Notes under the pieces: model-generated
What the model saw: the letters and a program-made list of their open reading frames with translations, nothing else
What the model was told of the DNA's origin: nothing
Databases searched by the model: none
Shown here: piece after piece, positions 26,372 to 36,242 of the stretch
Layout of the letters: every line of letters starts with the position of its first letter
Position numbering within the stretch: the first letter of the stretch is position 1
Position numbers and translations under genes: made by a program
Source of the DNA: Silicimonas sp963779765
GTDB taxonomy: Bacteria > Pseudomonadota > Alphaproteobacteria > Rhodobacterales > Rhodobacteraceae
DNA: 64,000 bases
Direction of reading: 5' to 3'
Assembly: GCA_963779765.1 (NCBI GenBank)
Contig: CAVZZP010000001.1
Span: 62,001-126,000 of the forward strand

Positions 26372-27883
26372 TCACTCCGCCGGTCTTGCTCTCGACGGGC
26401 GCAGGTACTTCAGCGCCGGCAGGAAGATCATGATGATCGCGATGATCGTGATCGGCCCCGCGATCGGGCGCGTGAAGAAGATCGACGGATCGCCCGAGGA
26501 CAGAAGAAGCGACTGCCGCAAGGTGGGCTCGGCGATCGGTCCAAGCACGATGGCGAGAACCGCAGGTGCCACTGGATAGTCGAACTTCCGCAGGAAGAAC
26601 GCGCCGATCCCGAAGACAACGATCAGCCAGACGTCGAACATGTCCGCCATCGCGGCATAGCCACCGATGATCGACAGGACGAAGATCAGCGGCGCGAGAA
26701 CCGTAAAGGGCATCCGCAGCATCCAGATGAAGAGCGGAATGAAGGCCAGGTTCACGACGAGCGCGAAGAAGTTCGAGACGTAGAACGACCCGATCAGGCC
26801 CCAGACGAAGTCCGACTGCTCGATGAAGAGACGGGGACCGGGCGTCAGACCCCAGATCACCATGCCGCCGAGAAGGATGGCGGTGGTGGGCGACCCCGGG
26901 ATGCCGAGAGTCAGCATCGGCAGCATCGCTCCGGTGGAGGCCGAGTTGTTGGCCGCCTCGGGCGCGGTCACGCCGCTGACGTGGCCCTGCCCGAACTCCT
27001 TGGGGTTCCTCGAGAGCATCTTCGTGACGCCATAGGACATCAGCGAGCCCGGCGTGGCGCCCGCCGCAGGCAGGATACCGACGAAAAAGCCCAGCACCGA
27101 ACCGATCGACATGCCCTTCCAGCCGCGCCGGAAGGTCTCGCCGGTGTCGGTGATGATCCCCTTGGCCGAGATGTCGGCCTTGCTGGACGTCACCTCACCG
27201 CGTGTGGTGTCGAGCGTCCAGAGCATCTCGCCGATGCCATAGACGCCGATGGCGAGGACGAGGAAGTTGATGCCGCCGAGGAAGCCGTTCATGCCGAAGA
27301 GGACAAGACGCGGAGCACCTGAAATCTGGTCGAAGCCGATTGCCGCAACCACGAGCCCGAAGCAGATCGAGAGGACCGTTTTCGGAATGTCATCCCCGCC
27401 GAGGCCGACGAAGGTGGCAAACGCCAGGAGCATTAGCGCGAAGATCTCGGGCGGGCCGAAATTGAGAGCGACGGTGGCGAGGAGCGGCGCAAACAGTGTG
27501 AAGAAGATGTTGGCGACCGAGCCGCCGACGAACGAGGCGACGGCCGCTGCGACGAGGGCCAACCGGGCCTTGCCCTTGAGCGCAAGGGGTCGTCCATCGA
27601 AGGTCGTCGCGACCGCGGTCGAGGCTCCGGGGATGCCGAGCGTGATAGAAGAGATCGCGCCCCCGTACATCGCGCCATAGTAGATCGCCGCGAGGAAGAT
27701 GATGGCCGAGCCCGGCGGGACCAGGAAGGTGATCGGAAGAAGGATCGCCACTCCGTTGACCGATCCCAGTCCCGGCATGGCGCCGATGAACAGCCCGACC
27801 GTCACCCCGACGAGGATCAGAAGAATGTTGAGGGGCTGAAGGGCAATAAGCATGCCGTCGCCCAGAAGCGAGAAAATTTCCAT
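26372..27883 (-). CDS. tctA: TctA large permease subunit, candidate oxalate importer
   Basis: A 503-residue TctA permease with about a dozen hydrophobic segments in two repeats. Signatures are GAMPGLGSVNGVAILLPI near 35-52 and GILPAAGATPGSLMSYG near 270-286, plus GIPGSPTTAILLGG. ATG 27883 follows AGGAGG at 11 bases. It is co-directional with tctB and tctC upstream and is the last gene before a strong terminator. The array starts with oxc and frc, so the natural cargo may be oxalate; that is inference, since known TctABC systems carry tricarboxylates. Confidence 0.9.
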   Translation of the reverse strand: MEIFSLLGDGMLIALQPLNILLILVGVTVGLFIGAMPGLGSVNGVAILLPITFLVPPGSAIIFLAAIYYGAMYGGAISSITLGIPGASTAVATTFDGRPLALKGKARLALVAAAVASFVGGSVANIFFTLFAPLLATVALNFGPPEIFALMLLAFATFVGLGGDDIPKTVLSICFGLVVAAIGFDQISGAPRLVLFGMNGFLGGINFLVLAIGVYGIGEMLWTLDTTRGEVTSSKADISAKGIITDTGETFRRGWKGMSIGSVLGFFVGILPAAGATPGSLMSYGVTKMLSRNPKEFGQGHVSGVTAPEAANNSASTGAMLPMLTLGIPGSPTTAILLGGMVIWGLTPGPRLFIEQSDFVWGLIGSFYVSNFFALVVNLAFIPLFIWMLRMPFTVLAPLIFVLSIIGGYAAMADMFDVWLIVVFGIGAFFLRKFDYPVAPAVLAIVLGPIAEPTLRQSLLLSSGDPSIFFTRPIAGPITIIAIIMIFLPALKYLRPSRARPAE

Positions 27884-27921
27884 AGCTAGGTGCGCCTCCT
27901 GTGAAGCTTGTCGGTCCGGAG

Positions 27922-28426
27922 CTAGTAGATGATGTCGTAGAGGACGTCGTAGACGGGAGCCGTGAAGCTCATCCCCTTGGGCATGTTGATCCGCATCAGT
28001 CCCTCGAAGAAGAAGAACATCGCGACGGGAAGAACGAGTGCCAGCGAGAGCGTGAGGACCCAACCGTGGCGTCCCAGGAACCGCAAGTAGTATAACAGGA
28101 AGACCGCAATCGCCCCGTACATCGAGATGATGTCGATCAGCGCCGACGAAGCCGATGATCCCGCCGCCCACGAGCAGCAGCATCTTGCGGCCGTAGGCGT
28201 CAAGGACAGGCTCGTCGGATTGAGAGGGAGGGCTGGTGCGGCGATACCAGTTCAGCGCGATGAAGCCCGTCGAGATAAGCATCCCGAAGGACAGCCAGAA
28301 CGGCCAGAAGCCGCCCGCCGGTCCTTTTCCCGCGACATAGCCGACACCGAGCTTGGTGCTATCGACCATCAGGTAGATTGAGAGGAGGGCCAGCACGCCC
28401 GCCGTGATGATTTCGCCGCGCCTCAT
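27922..28426 (-). CDS. tctB: TctB small permease subunit, frameshifted
   Basis: About 167 residues with four membrane segments, typical of TctB. From ATG 28426 (GGGAGGG upstream) the N-terminus runs LALLSIYLMVDSTKLG and GFWPFWLSFG, the usual TctB opening. Near 28135-28142 the frame shifts; reading on in the other frame gives IDIISMYGAIAVFLLYY and the end MRINMPKGMSF, the conserved TctB close. The length excess of one base fits a single inserted base. It lies between tctC and tctA as expected. Confidence 0.83.
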
Positions 28427-28461
28427 GGCCAGCCCTCCCTGTTTTCAGTTACGCGTGGTCG

Positions 28462-29433
28462 TCAGTTGCCGATATCGGCCAGCAACTGCTTGTGCACGTC
28501 CATCTGGAGCTCCCAGTAGGCCTTCTGCTCTTCCGGGTTCATCCAGAGCGGCGACAGCGACTCGGACTCGAGATAGCCCTGCCATTCCGGCGACTCGTAG
28601 ACCTTCTGGAACAGGTCCTGATAGTAGGCTGCCGCCTCGTCCGACATGCCCGGCGCGCCGACGACGGCCCGCTGGTTGTAGTAGCTGAAGTCGTGACCTT
28701 TGGACTTCATGGTCGGGATGCCGGGATAGGCCGCCATCTCGTCGTCCGAGAACACCAGAAGCGGACGCACGTCGCCCGACTGGAAGAAGCCACGCGCTTC
28801 CGCGGGGTTGTTCACGGTCGCCTGGATTTGCTGTCCGGCCAGAGCCGCCGCAACAGCGCCGCCGCCATCGAACGGGATGTACTTCGAGTCGATGTCGAAG
28901 GCATTGTTCGTGTAGGCGAAGACGATGCTGTCCTCCTGACCGGTGCCGGTTCCGCCCGTGACGTACTCGCCGTTGGCGCCCTTCACGGTCTCGACCCACT
29001 GCTCGAAGCTTTCGATGCCGCTGTCCTTGTGGACCCACAGCGCGAAGGGATCGACGCCCATCATCGCGATCGGCGTGAAGGTCATGATGTCGACCCCGAG
29101 ATCGGGCTGACGGATCGGCGTAGAGAAGAACGAGTTCAGCGTCACGAGGATCGTGTGATCCGGGTCGCTTGCGTTGTTGAGCCAGATCAGCGCCTCGGCA
29201 CCGGAACCGCCGCCCTTGTTGTTCGGAACGAGCGGACGTGGTGCCATGTCGTTCTTCTCGACGACGGACTGGATGAAGCGGGCGATCTGGTCTGCGCCGC
29301 CGCCCGGACCCGCCATGATGACGAAGTCGATCGGACGGGTCGGTTCCCAGCCCTGAGCCACGGCGGGCGCCGCGGACAAGGCAATCGCCGATGCCCCGGC
29401 AAGGCCGAGGAATGTGCGCTTGGTCACTTTCAT
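28462..29433 (-). CDS. tctC: TctC-type periplasmic binding protein, candidate oxalate receptor
   Basis: A 323-residue solute receptor. The start at ATG 29433 (GGAGG, spacing 5) is followed by a signal peptide of about 27 residues ending in AVAQG. The ligand loop PIDFVIMAGPGGGADQIARF (about 32-51) is typical of the family. It precedes tctB and tctA in the classical C-B-A order. It lies 115 bases downstream of the universal stress protein in the oxalate array. If oxalate is the ligand, the pocket should be smaller than in citrate-binding relatives. Confidence 0.87.
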   Translation of the reverse strand: MKVTKRTFLGLAGASAIALSAAPAVAQGWEPTRPIDFVIMAGPGGGADQIARFIQSVVEKNDMAPRPLVPNNKGGGSGAEALIWLNNASDPDHTILVTLNSFFSTPIRQPDLGVDIMTFTPIAMMGVDPFALWVHKDSGIESFEQWVETVKGANGEYVTGGTGTGQEDSIVFAYTNNAFDIDSKYIPFDGGGAVAAALAGQQIQATVNNPAEARGFFQSGDVRPLLVFSDDEMAAYPGIPTMKSKGHDFSYYNQRAVVGAPGMSDEAAAYYQDLFQKVYESPEWQGYLESESLSPLWMNPEEQKAYWELQMDVHKQLLADIGN

Positions 29434-29548
29434 AGTATCCTCCACTGTTGGTTCTGCATGATTGCAGGTCTCTGATTATCGATAGCCGGCTTCTTGACGT
29501 GCCGTTCTTCTTCTGCGGCGGGTGCTGCGCCGCGGGTCGTGTCTTTCC

Positions 29549-30403
29549 TCAGTGCACCATCACGACAGGCAGGGTCGCTTCGTCGACTACCGTCTGGGTG
29601 TTTCCGCCGAACAGCGTCTCACGTTCGTGGCTGTCGCCGTAGGCACCCATGACGAGCAGTGTAGCCCCAACTGCACGCGTCTCATCAAGCAATCCCTTGC
29701 CGGGATTGCGAGAACTGAATGTTGACACTTCGGCTTTCACATTTCGAAGCGCGAGATATTCGACCAGATCCGAGGTCATCGCCCCGTTCGGTTCGTCTTG
29801 TCCGCTGGACAGGATGGTGACCTTTTCGGCCCCTCCGATCAGAGGAAGCGTCAGGGCGACGGCGCGCGCCGCCTCCATCGAGCCGTTCCACCCGATCGTG
29901 AGATGCGCGCCGATGTCGACCGGGATGTTGTCCTGGTGCGGGCACATCAGGACGGGCCGGCCTGTGCGGAAAAGCGCCGTCTTCAGGGAGTTGACCCCGA
30001 TGTTGCGGTCGCGGTCCGGCTTCGGCACGGCGATCAGGTCCGCGAGGCGTCCATGCGTCTTGATGACGTCGACCATGCGGCCCGTCTGCTCGACGAACGA
30101 GATGGTCGCGGATCCACCGTGGGGAGGATCGGTTTCGCTCAGGCCGAGGCTCATGGCGAGAGCGTGCAGCTCGGCCCGAAGCCCCTGCTCGACCTCGTCG
30201 GCGAGGTCGTAGGACTGCTTGAGGAGCTGGTCGCGCACGAAGGAAGGCAGCGGCACGCCGAACGGCATGAGGTCTTCCGGGCGCGCACGGCAGTGGGCCA
30301 CGACGATGTGCGAACCGAAACGTTTCGCCAATGCCGCCGCGTGAGCGAGGACGTTGTCGCCCTTGCCGTCGCCCCTGACCGGTACGAGGATCTTGTCTAG
30401 CAC
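29549..30403 (-). CDS. Universal stress protein, tandem UspA domains
   Basis: A 284-residue cytosolic protein of two UspA-type domains. The first (residues 1 to about 150) opens ILVPVRGDG; the second, starting near LTIGWNGSMEA, ends with the ATP-binding signature MGAYGDSHERETLFGG (about 252-267). The start is GTG 30403 behind GGGAGG. It lies 55 bases after fhs in the oxalate array. Double-domain Usp proteins are often placed with anaerobic or stress genes; its role here is unclear. Confidence 0.85.
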   Translation of the reverse strand: MLDKILVPVRGDGKGDNVLAHAAALAKRFGSHIVVAHCRARPEDLMPFGVPLPSFVRDQLLKQSYDLADEVEQGLRAELHALAMSLGLSETDPPHGGSATISFVEQTGRMVDVIKTHGRLADLIAVPKPDRDRNIGVNSLKTALFRTGRPVLMCPHQDNIPVDIGAHLTIGWNGSMEAARAVALTLPLIGGAEKVTILSSGQDEPNGAMTSDLVEYLALRNVKAEVSTFSSRNPGKGLLDETRAVGATLLVMGAYGDSHERETLFGGNTQTVVDEATLPVVMVH

Positions 30404-30458
30404 GGTGTCCTCCCTTGTGGTGACGCGCCGCCGGTGGAGGCGGCGCGTGCGTCGTATT

Positions 30459-32126
30459 TCAGAACAGGCCTTCGATCTGGCCGTCGTCGTTCAGGTAGAT
30501 GCTCTCGGCCGACGGCACGCGCGGCAAGCCGGGCATCGTCATGATGTCGCCGCAGACCACGACGATGAAGCCCGCACCGGCCGACAGCCGCACTTCCCGC
30601 ACCGGCAGCGAATGGCCCGTGGGCGCGCCGCGGCGGTTCGGGTCGGTGGTGAAGCTGTACTGCGTCTTGGCCATGCAGACCGGCAGATGGCCGTAGCCCT
30701 GCTCTTCCCACTCCTTGAGCTGACCCCGGACCTTGGTGTCCGCGATCACCTCGTCGGCGCGGTAGATACGCTTGGCGATGGTCTCGATCTTTTCGAACAG
30801 CGGCATCTCGTCCGGATAGAGCGGCGCGAAGTTGGTCTTGCCGGCCTCGACCACCTCGACCACCTTGCGGGCGAGATCGGCAGAGCCTTTCGAGCCATCG
30901 GCCCAATGCTTGGCCAGGATCGCCTCGGCGCCCTGGGTCGCCACGAAGTCGATGACCGCCTGGATTTCGGCGTCGGTGTCCTTGATGAAGTGGTTGATCG
31001 CCACGACCACGGAAACACCGAACTGCTTTAGGTTCTCGATGTGCCGGCCAAGGTTGGCGCAGCCCTTCTTGACCGCGTCGACGCTTTCCTTGCCCAGGTC
31101 GTCCTTCTTGACGCCACCGTTCATCTTCAGCGCGCGGACGGTCGCTACCAGCACCACGGCGTCGGGGGCCAGGCCCGCCTTGCGGCACTTGATGTCCATG
31201 AACTTCTCGGCACCGAGGTCCGCACCGAAGCCGGCCTCGGTCACGACATAGTCGGCGAGCTTCAAGGCGGTCTTGGTCGCGATGACCGAGTTGCAGCCGT
31301 GCGCGATGTTGGCGAAGGGGCCGCCGTGGACGAAGGCCGGGTTGTTCTCGAGCGTCTGCACCAAGTTCGGCTGCATCGCGTCCTTGAGAAGCACGGTCAT
31401 CGCGCCATCGGCCTTGATGTCGCGGCAGTAGACCGGCGTCTTGTCGCGGCGATAGGCCACGATCATGTCGCCGAGGCGCTTCTGGAGGTCCTTCAGATCG
31501 TTCGACAGGCAGAGGATCGCCATGACCTCGGAAGCCACGGTGATGTCGAAGCCGTCCTCGCGCGGATAGCCGTTGGCGACGCCGCCGAGGCTGGACGTGA
31601 TCTGACGCAGCGAACGGTCGTTCATGTCGACGACCCGGCGCCAGGCGACGCGGCGCACGTCGATCTGCTGCTCGTTGCCCCAGTAGATGTGGTTGTCGAG
31701 CATCGCCGACAGCAGCGAGTGGGCGCTGGTGATGGCGTGGAAGTCGCCGGTGAAATGGAGGTTCATGTCCTCCATCGGCACGATCTGGGCATAGCCGCCG
31801 CCGGCAGCGCCACCCTTCATCCCGAAGTTCGGCCCGAGCGAGGCTTCGCGGATGCAGATCATCGCCTTCTTGCCGATGGCGTTCAGACCGTCGCCGAGAC
31901 CCACGGTGGTGGTCGTCTTGCCCTCGCCCGCGGGCGTCGGGTTGACGGCGGTGACGAGGATCAGCTTGCCGTTCGGGCGGTCCTGCACCGAGTTGATGAA
32001 CTCCTGGCTGACCTTCGCCTTGTCGTGGCCGTAGGGCAGCAGGTGTTCGGTCGGGATACCGGCCTTCGTGCCGATCTCCTGGATCGACTTCTTCTTGGCG
32101 GCGCGGGCGATTTCGATATCGGACAT
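30459..32126 (-). CDS. fhs: Formate--tetrahydrofolate ligase
   Basis: A 555-residue formyl-tetrahydrofolate synthetase, full family length. The ATP loop TPAGEGKTTTTVGLGDGL lies near 64-81; GGAAGGGYAQ, FTGDFHAI and NHFIKDTDAE are family landmarks. It ligates formate to tetrahydrofolate with ATP, feeding the C1 pool and, through methylene-H4F enzymes not seen here, GlyA. Placement directly after oxc, frc and a formyltransferase shows that formate from oxalate is the intended substrate. Confidence 0.95.
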   Translation of the reverse strand: MSDIEIARAAKKKSIQEIGTKAGIPTEHLLPYGHDKAKVSQEFINSVQDRPNGKLILVTAVNPTPAGEGKTTTTVGLGDGLNAIGKKAMICIREASLGPNFGMKGGAAGGGYAQIVPMEDMNLHFTGDFHAITSAHSLLSAMLDNHIYWGNEQQIDVRRVAWRRVVDMNDRSLRQITSSLGGVANGYPREDGFDITVASEVMAILCLSNDLKDLQKRLGDMIVAYRRDKTPVYCRDIKADGAMTVLLKDAMQPNLVQTLENNPAFVHGGPFANIAHGCNSVIATKTALKLADYVVTEAGFGADLGAEKFMDIKCRKAGLAPDAVVLVATVRALKMNGGVKKDDLGKESVDAVKKGCANLGRHIENLKQFGVSVVVAINHFIKDTDAEIQAVIDFVATQGAEAILAKHWADGSKGSADLARKVVEVVEAGKTNFAPLYPDEMPLFEKIETIAKRIYRADEVIADTKVRGQLKEWEEQGYGHLPVCMAKTQYSFTTDPNRRGAPTGHSLPVREVRLSAGAGFIVVVCGDIMTMPGLPRVPSAESIYLNDDGQIEGLF

Positions 32127-32153
32127 GTGTGTGTTCTTTCCGGAGTTTTGATT

Positions 32154-33071
32154 TCAGTTTCCAAGTTCGTCGCCGACCTTCAGGCCGACTTCGGATGCCC
32201 ACTCGGCGGCGGACACCTTGCCGCCACCTTCGGGCCGGACGCGCTTGACGAGTATTCGGCCGCCGACGCATTGCACCTCGATCCCGTCATCCGAGATCGC
32301 GCGGACGCGCGACGAGATGCCGTCGCCCGGAACGCGGACGCTGTCGAAGATGCCGACGGTCTTGCCGTTGTGCGTGGTGAAGGCGCCAGGGGCGGGATTG
32401 GTGCCGCGGATCAGGTCATAGACCTGGCCCACCAGCCGGTTCCAGTTGATCTCGGAGTGCTTCGTCGTGCAGCGCCGCTCATAGGTGGCCTGGCTTTCGT
32501 CGGGCACGATGCGCGGCGGAGTGCCGTTGCGATAAAGGTCGACGACCTCGAGAACGCTGTCGACCGCGACCGGATAGATCTTCTTGAAGTAGAGGTCGAT
32601 CACCGTGTCGTCGGGGCCGATCTCGCATTCCCACTGCATCAGGCTGTCGCCCTCGTCGAGACCATCCGAGGGATAGAACCACGAGAAGCCGGACTTCTTC
32701 GATCCCATGATGATCGGCCAGTTGACGGCCGAGGGACCGCGGTGCAGCGGCAGAAGCGAGGGGTGGAAGCAGATCGAACCATGGGTCGGCGTGTCGCGCG
32801 CGGCTTCGGGGACGAAGACGTTGACGAAGGCCATCACCATCAGGTCGGCGCCATAGCCCTTGAGGGTGTCCAGCGTCTCCTGCGCGTCGAAGTTCGCCGG
32901 CTGCTCGACCGGCAATCCCTTCTCGAGCGCGTATTCCTTGATCGGGTCGACCGGCTTTCCGTCCCGGTCGGGCTCGCAATACACGGCCACGACCTCGTCG
33001 GTTCCGGTGTCGAGGAGCTTGGCGAGGACGTCCTTGCCGAACGCCTGCTGGCCCATCACGATCAATTTCAT
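32154..33071 (-). CDS. Formyltransferase, 10-formyl-THF dehydrogenase hydrolase-domain type
   Basis: A 305-residue protein of the formyltransferase fold. The N-terminus (VMGQQAFGKDV) and central block HGSICFHPSLLPLHRGPSA with D in SDGLDEGD match the N-terminal domain of animal ALDH1L1: the usual methionyl-tRNA formyltransferase N-x-H is replaced by F-H. C-terminal TYERRCTTKHSEINW and IRGTNPAPGA match the second half of that domain. There is no attached aldehyde dehydrogenase or acyl carrier. It lies between frc and fhs, so it probably handles a formyl group between tetrahydrofolate, formate and perhaps formyl-CoA. Unlikely to be the housekeeping fmt. Confidence 0.78.
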   Translation of the reverse strand: MKLIVMGQQAFGKDVLAKLLDTGTDEVVAVYCEPDRDGKPVDPIKEYALEKGLPVEQPANFDAQETLDTLKGYGADLMVMAFVNVFVPEAARDTPTHGSICFHPSLLPLHRGPSAVNWPIIMGSKKSGFSWFYPSDGLDEGDSLMQWECEIGPDDTVIDLYFKKIYPVAVDSVLEVVDLYRNGTPPRIVPDESQATYERRCTTKHSEINWNRLVGQVYDLIRGTNPAPGAFTTHNGKTVGIFDSVRVPGDGISSRVRAISDDGIEVQCVGGRILVKRVRPEGGGKVSAAEWASEVGLKVGDELGN

Positions 33072-33129
33072 TCAGTCTCTCCCTGTGTGCGGCGGGCGCG
33101 CTCTGTGTCGCGTCCCGCCGGATCTTCGT

Positions 33130-34404
33130 CTATTCGGCGGCCACTTTCCGTGCCTCGCCAACCGCACCGGAGGAGATCACCTTCTCCAGTTCGTCGCCTT
33201 CGTAGCCCAGCACCTGCTGCAGGATTTCGATGGTGTGCTCGCCCAGAAGCGGGGAGCGAACCACCTCGACCGGGCTGTCCGACAGCTTGATCGGGCAGCC
33301 GACCGAGACGTAGCGGCCGCGCTCGGGGTGATCGACATCGACGATCGTGCCGGTGGCGCGCAGCCCCTCGTCGTCCATGATCTCTTTCGTGGACAGGATC
33401 GGGCCCACGGGGATGTCCAGAGGGTTGCAGGTGTCCATGACCTCGAACTTGGTCTTGGTCATCGTCCACTCTTCGATGCGCGCAAAGATCTGGTTCAGCT
33501 TGTCCAGCCGGTCGGCGGGTTTTGCGAAGCCGGGTGCAGTCTTCCATTCGGGCTCGTCGATGACGTCGCAGACCTTCTCCCAGACCGCGGCCTGAATGAT
33601 GAAGTAGGTGTAGGCGTTAGGGTCGGTTTCCCAGCCCTTGCACTTGAGGATCCGGCCCGGCTGTCCGCCGCCCGAGTCATTGCCCGCCCGCGGTGTCGCG
33701 TCACCGAAGGGGATGCCTTCGCCAAACTGGGAGTATTCCTTGAGCGGACCGGTCTCTAGCCGCTGCTGGTCGCGCAGCTTGACGCGGCAGAGGTTGATGA
33801 CCCCGTCCTGCATGGGCGCGAGCACCTTCTGGCCGCGGCCCGACTTCTCGCGCTGGAACAGTGCCGTCACGATGCCAAGGGCAAGGTGAAGGCCGGTGCC
33901 GGAGTCCCCGATCTGCGCGCCGGTGACAAGTGGCGGACCGTCGAGGAAGCCGGTCGTCGAGGCGGCGCCGCCGGCGCATTGCGCGACGTTCTCGTAGACC
34001 TTGCAGTCCTCGTACTTGCCAGGACCGAAGCCCTTGACCGAGGCCATGATGATGCGCGGGTTGATCTCCTGGATACGCTCCCACGAAAAGCCCATGCGGT
34101 CGAGCGCGCCCGGCGCGAAGTTCTCGACGAGGACGTCGCACTCCTCGATCAGGCGCGTCAGGACGGCCTTGCCGGTCTCGTTCTTCGCGTTCAGTTCGAT
34201 GGACCGCTTGTTGTGGTTCAGCATCGTGAAATAGAGGCTGTCCGCCCCCGGAACGTCGACGAGCTGCTTGCGGGTCGCATCGCCCACGCCGGGCTGTTCG
34301 ACCTTGATCACGTCCGCGCCGAACCACGCCAGAAGCTGCGTGCAGGTCGGGCCTGACTGGACGTGCGTGAAGTCGAGGATCTTGACGCCTTCGAGCGCTT
34401 TCAT
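33130..34404 (-). CDS. frc: Formyl-CoA:oxalate CoA-transferase
   Basis: A 424-residue class III CoA transferase; Oxalobacter Frc has 428. The opening LDFTHVQSGPTCTQLLAWFGADVIKVE (landmarks 10-36), NHNKRSIELN and the catalytic aspartate in GAQIGDSGTG (about residue 167) are as in Frc. A glycine-rich stretch AGNDSGGGQPG near 245 matches the Frc tetraglycine loop region. It moves CoA from formyl-CoA to oxalate. The start at ATG 34404 is 18 bases after the oxc stop. Confidence 0.93.
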   Translation of the reverse strand: MKALEGVKILDFTHVQSGPTCTQLLAWFGADVIKVEQPGVGDATRKQLVDVPGADSLYFTMLNHNKRSIELNAKNETGKAVLTRLIEECDVLVENFAPGALDRMGFSWERIQEINPRIIMASVKGFGPGKYEDCKVYENVAQCAGGAASTTGFLDGPPLVTGAQIGDSGTGLHLALGIVTALFQREKSGRGQKVLAPMQDGVINLCRVKLRDQQRLETGPLKEYSQFGEGIPFGDATPRAGNDSGGGQPGRILKCKGWETDPNAYTYFIIQAAVWEKVCDVIDEPEWKTAPGFAKPADRLDKLNQIFARIEEWTMTKTKFEVMDTCNPLDIPVGPILSTKEIMDDEGLRATGTIVDVDHPERGRYVSVGCPIKLSDSPVEVVRSPLLGEHTIEILQQVLGYEGDELEKVISSGAVGEARKVAAE

Positions 34405-34421
34405 CTGTCCTGGTCCTCCGA

Positions 34422-36195
34422 TCAGATCTTCTTGGCCTGCGGGTAGCGCGCCTGCGCCACGACCGAGGACGGGTTGAGGTTGCCGATGTTGCCGCTTTCG
34501 CGGCCCGCGTCTTCGGCGATGACGGCATTGATGAGGGTCGGCTTCCGGCTGGCGAAAGCGGCCTTCACGGCCTCGCGAAGCGCGTCGGGATTGTCGACGT
34601 GGACGCCCACACCGCCGAAGGCTTCCATCATCTTGTCGTAGCGCGAGCCCTTGACGAAGACCGTCGGCGACGGATCCTCGCCGCCGGACCAGTTGGTGCC
34701 GTCGCCGCGATAGATGCCGTTGTTGTTCATGATGACGATGCACACCGGCAGGTTGTAGCGGCAGATCGTCTCGATCTCCATGCCGCAGAACCCGAAGGCG
34801 CTGTCGCCCTCGACCGCCAGGACCTGGTTGCCGGTCTCGACGGCGGCGGCCACGGCCGACCCCATGCCGATCCCCATGATGCCCCAGGTGCCAACGTCGA
34901 GACGCTTGCGCGGCTTGTAGAGGTCGATGATCGACCGCGCCTGGTCCAGAGCGTTAGCGCCTTCGTTCACCAGCACCACGTCCGGATTTTCGGCGATCAG
35001 GTCCTTCAGGACGCCAAGCGAACCCTGGTAGTCCATCGGCGAATTGTTGTTCTTCAGGCGCGGCGCCATCTTGGCGACGTTGCCCTCGACCTTTTCGCGG
35101 ACCTTGCCGGTCCAGCTTTCGTCGGGCTTCTTCCAGTCGGACCCCATGGCCTTCAAGAGCGCCTTCGAGCAACTCTCGATATCGCCGATGAGGGGGGCCG
35201 AGATCTTCTGGTTCGAGTCCATCTCGGTCGGCTCGATGTCGATCTGGACGAATTTCTTGGCACCCTTCTCGCCCCAGGACTTGCCCTGCCCGTGCTGGAG
35301 CAGCCAGTTCAGCCGCGCGCCGATCAGGAAGACGCAGTCACTTTCGGCCAGCACCAGCGACCGGGCGGCCGAGGCGCATTGCGGATGCGTGTCGGGCAGA
35401 AGGCCCTTCGCCATCGACATCGGCAGGTACGGGAAGCCGAGCGTCTCGACCAGTTCCTTCACCGTGTCGTCGCACTGAGCGTAAGCCGCACCCTTGCCGA
35501 TGATGATGAGCGGCTTCTTCGCCGATTTCAGCACCTCGACCGCGCGGTCGATGGCCTCGGGGGCGGGCACGCTTTTCGGATTCGGGATCAACGACTTCGA
35601 TCAGGGACTTCTGGCCCTCGGCCGCGTCCATCACCTGACCCAGAAGCGCACCCGGAACGTCGAGGTAGACGCCGCCCGGACGACCGGTCAGCGCGGCACG
35701 AATCGCGCGGGCGACACCGAGACCGATGTCTTCGGCATGAAGGATGCGATACGCGGCCTTGGCGTGCGGACGGGCGATGGCCAACTGGTCCATCTCCTCG
35801 TAGTCGCCGCGCTGAAGGTCCACGATCTCGCGCTCGGACGACCCCGAAATCAGGATCATCGGCCAGCAGTTCGTCGTGGCGTGCGCCAGCGCCGTCAAGC
35901 CATTCAGGAAGCCCGGCGCCGACACGGTCATGCAGATGCCTGGCTTCTTGGTCAGGAAGCCCGCAGCGGCGGCGGCATAGCCAGCGTGCTGCTCGTGGCG
36001 GAACGACAGGACCCGCAGACCTTGCGCCTGCGCATAGCGGCCGAGGTCGGTGATGGGGATGCCGGGGACGTTATAGATCGTCTCGACCCCGTTCAGCTTC
36101 AGCGCATCGATCAGCAGATGAAAGCCGTCGGTCAGCGTTTCGGGCGCGGATTCGGACCGCGCCATCAGATCGTCGCTCGATTCAGCGATTCCCAT
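34422..36195 (-). CDS. oxc: Oxalyl-CoA decarboxylase, frameshifted
   Basis: After correcting one shift this is about 590 residues (Oxalobacter Oxc has 568). The N-terminus has GVETIYNVPGIPITDLGRY, the ThDP-activating glutamate in FRHEQHAGYAAAA (about 55-67); the C-terminal half has the ThDP motif EGDSAFGFCGMEIETICRYN and NNNGIY. Near 35586-35592 an extra base in GTTGATCC breaks the frame; removal gives EVVIPNPKSVPAPEA. It decarboxylates oxalyl-CoA to formyl-CoA and CO2. ATG 36195 lies 48 bases after the GntR stop. Conservation on both sides argues that the enzyme is functional in the cell. Confidence 0.93.
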
Positions 36196-36242
36196 CTTTT
36201 TCCTCCCTGAACGCCGCCACTTGCGGCGCATTCTTCATTCTT

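Noticed and set aside
26372..28426. A second natural TctA-TctB fusion, since one frame runs through both
   Set aside because: The continuous frame arises only because a +1 shift in tctB brings it into frame with tctA; tctA has its own ATG with AGGAGG, and tctB has its own conserved C-terminus in the other frame.
31041..33290. A 749-codon open frame on the plus strand opposite fhs and the formyltransferase
   Set aside because: It is antisense to two clearly conserved enzymes and has arginine/aspartate-rich, low-information composition typical of the complementary frame of GC-rich genes.
34422..36195. oxc as a pseudogene because of an internal stop
   Set aside because: One extra base explains it; both halves keep full active-site motifs, and the same +1 pattern recurs across unrelated genes.
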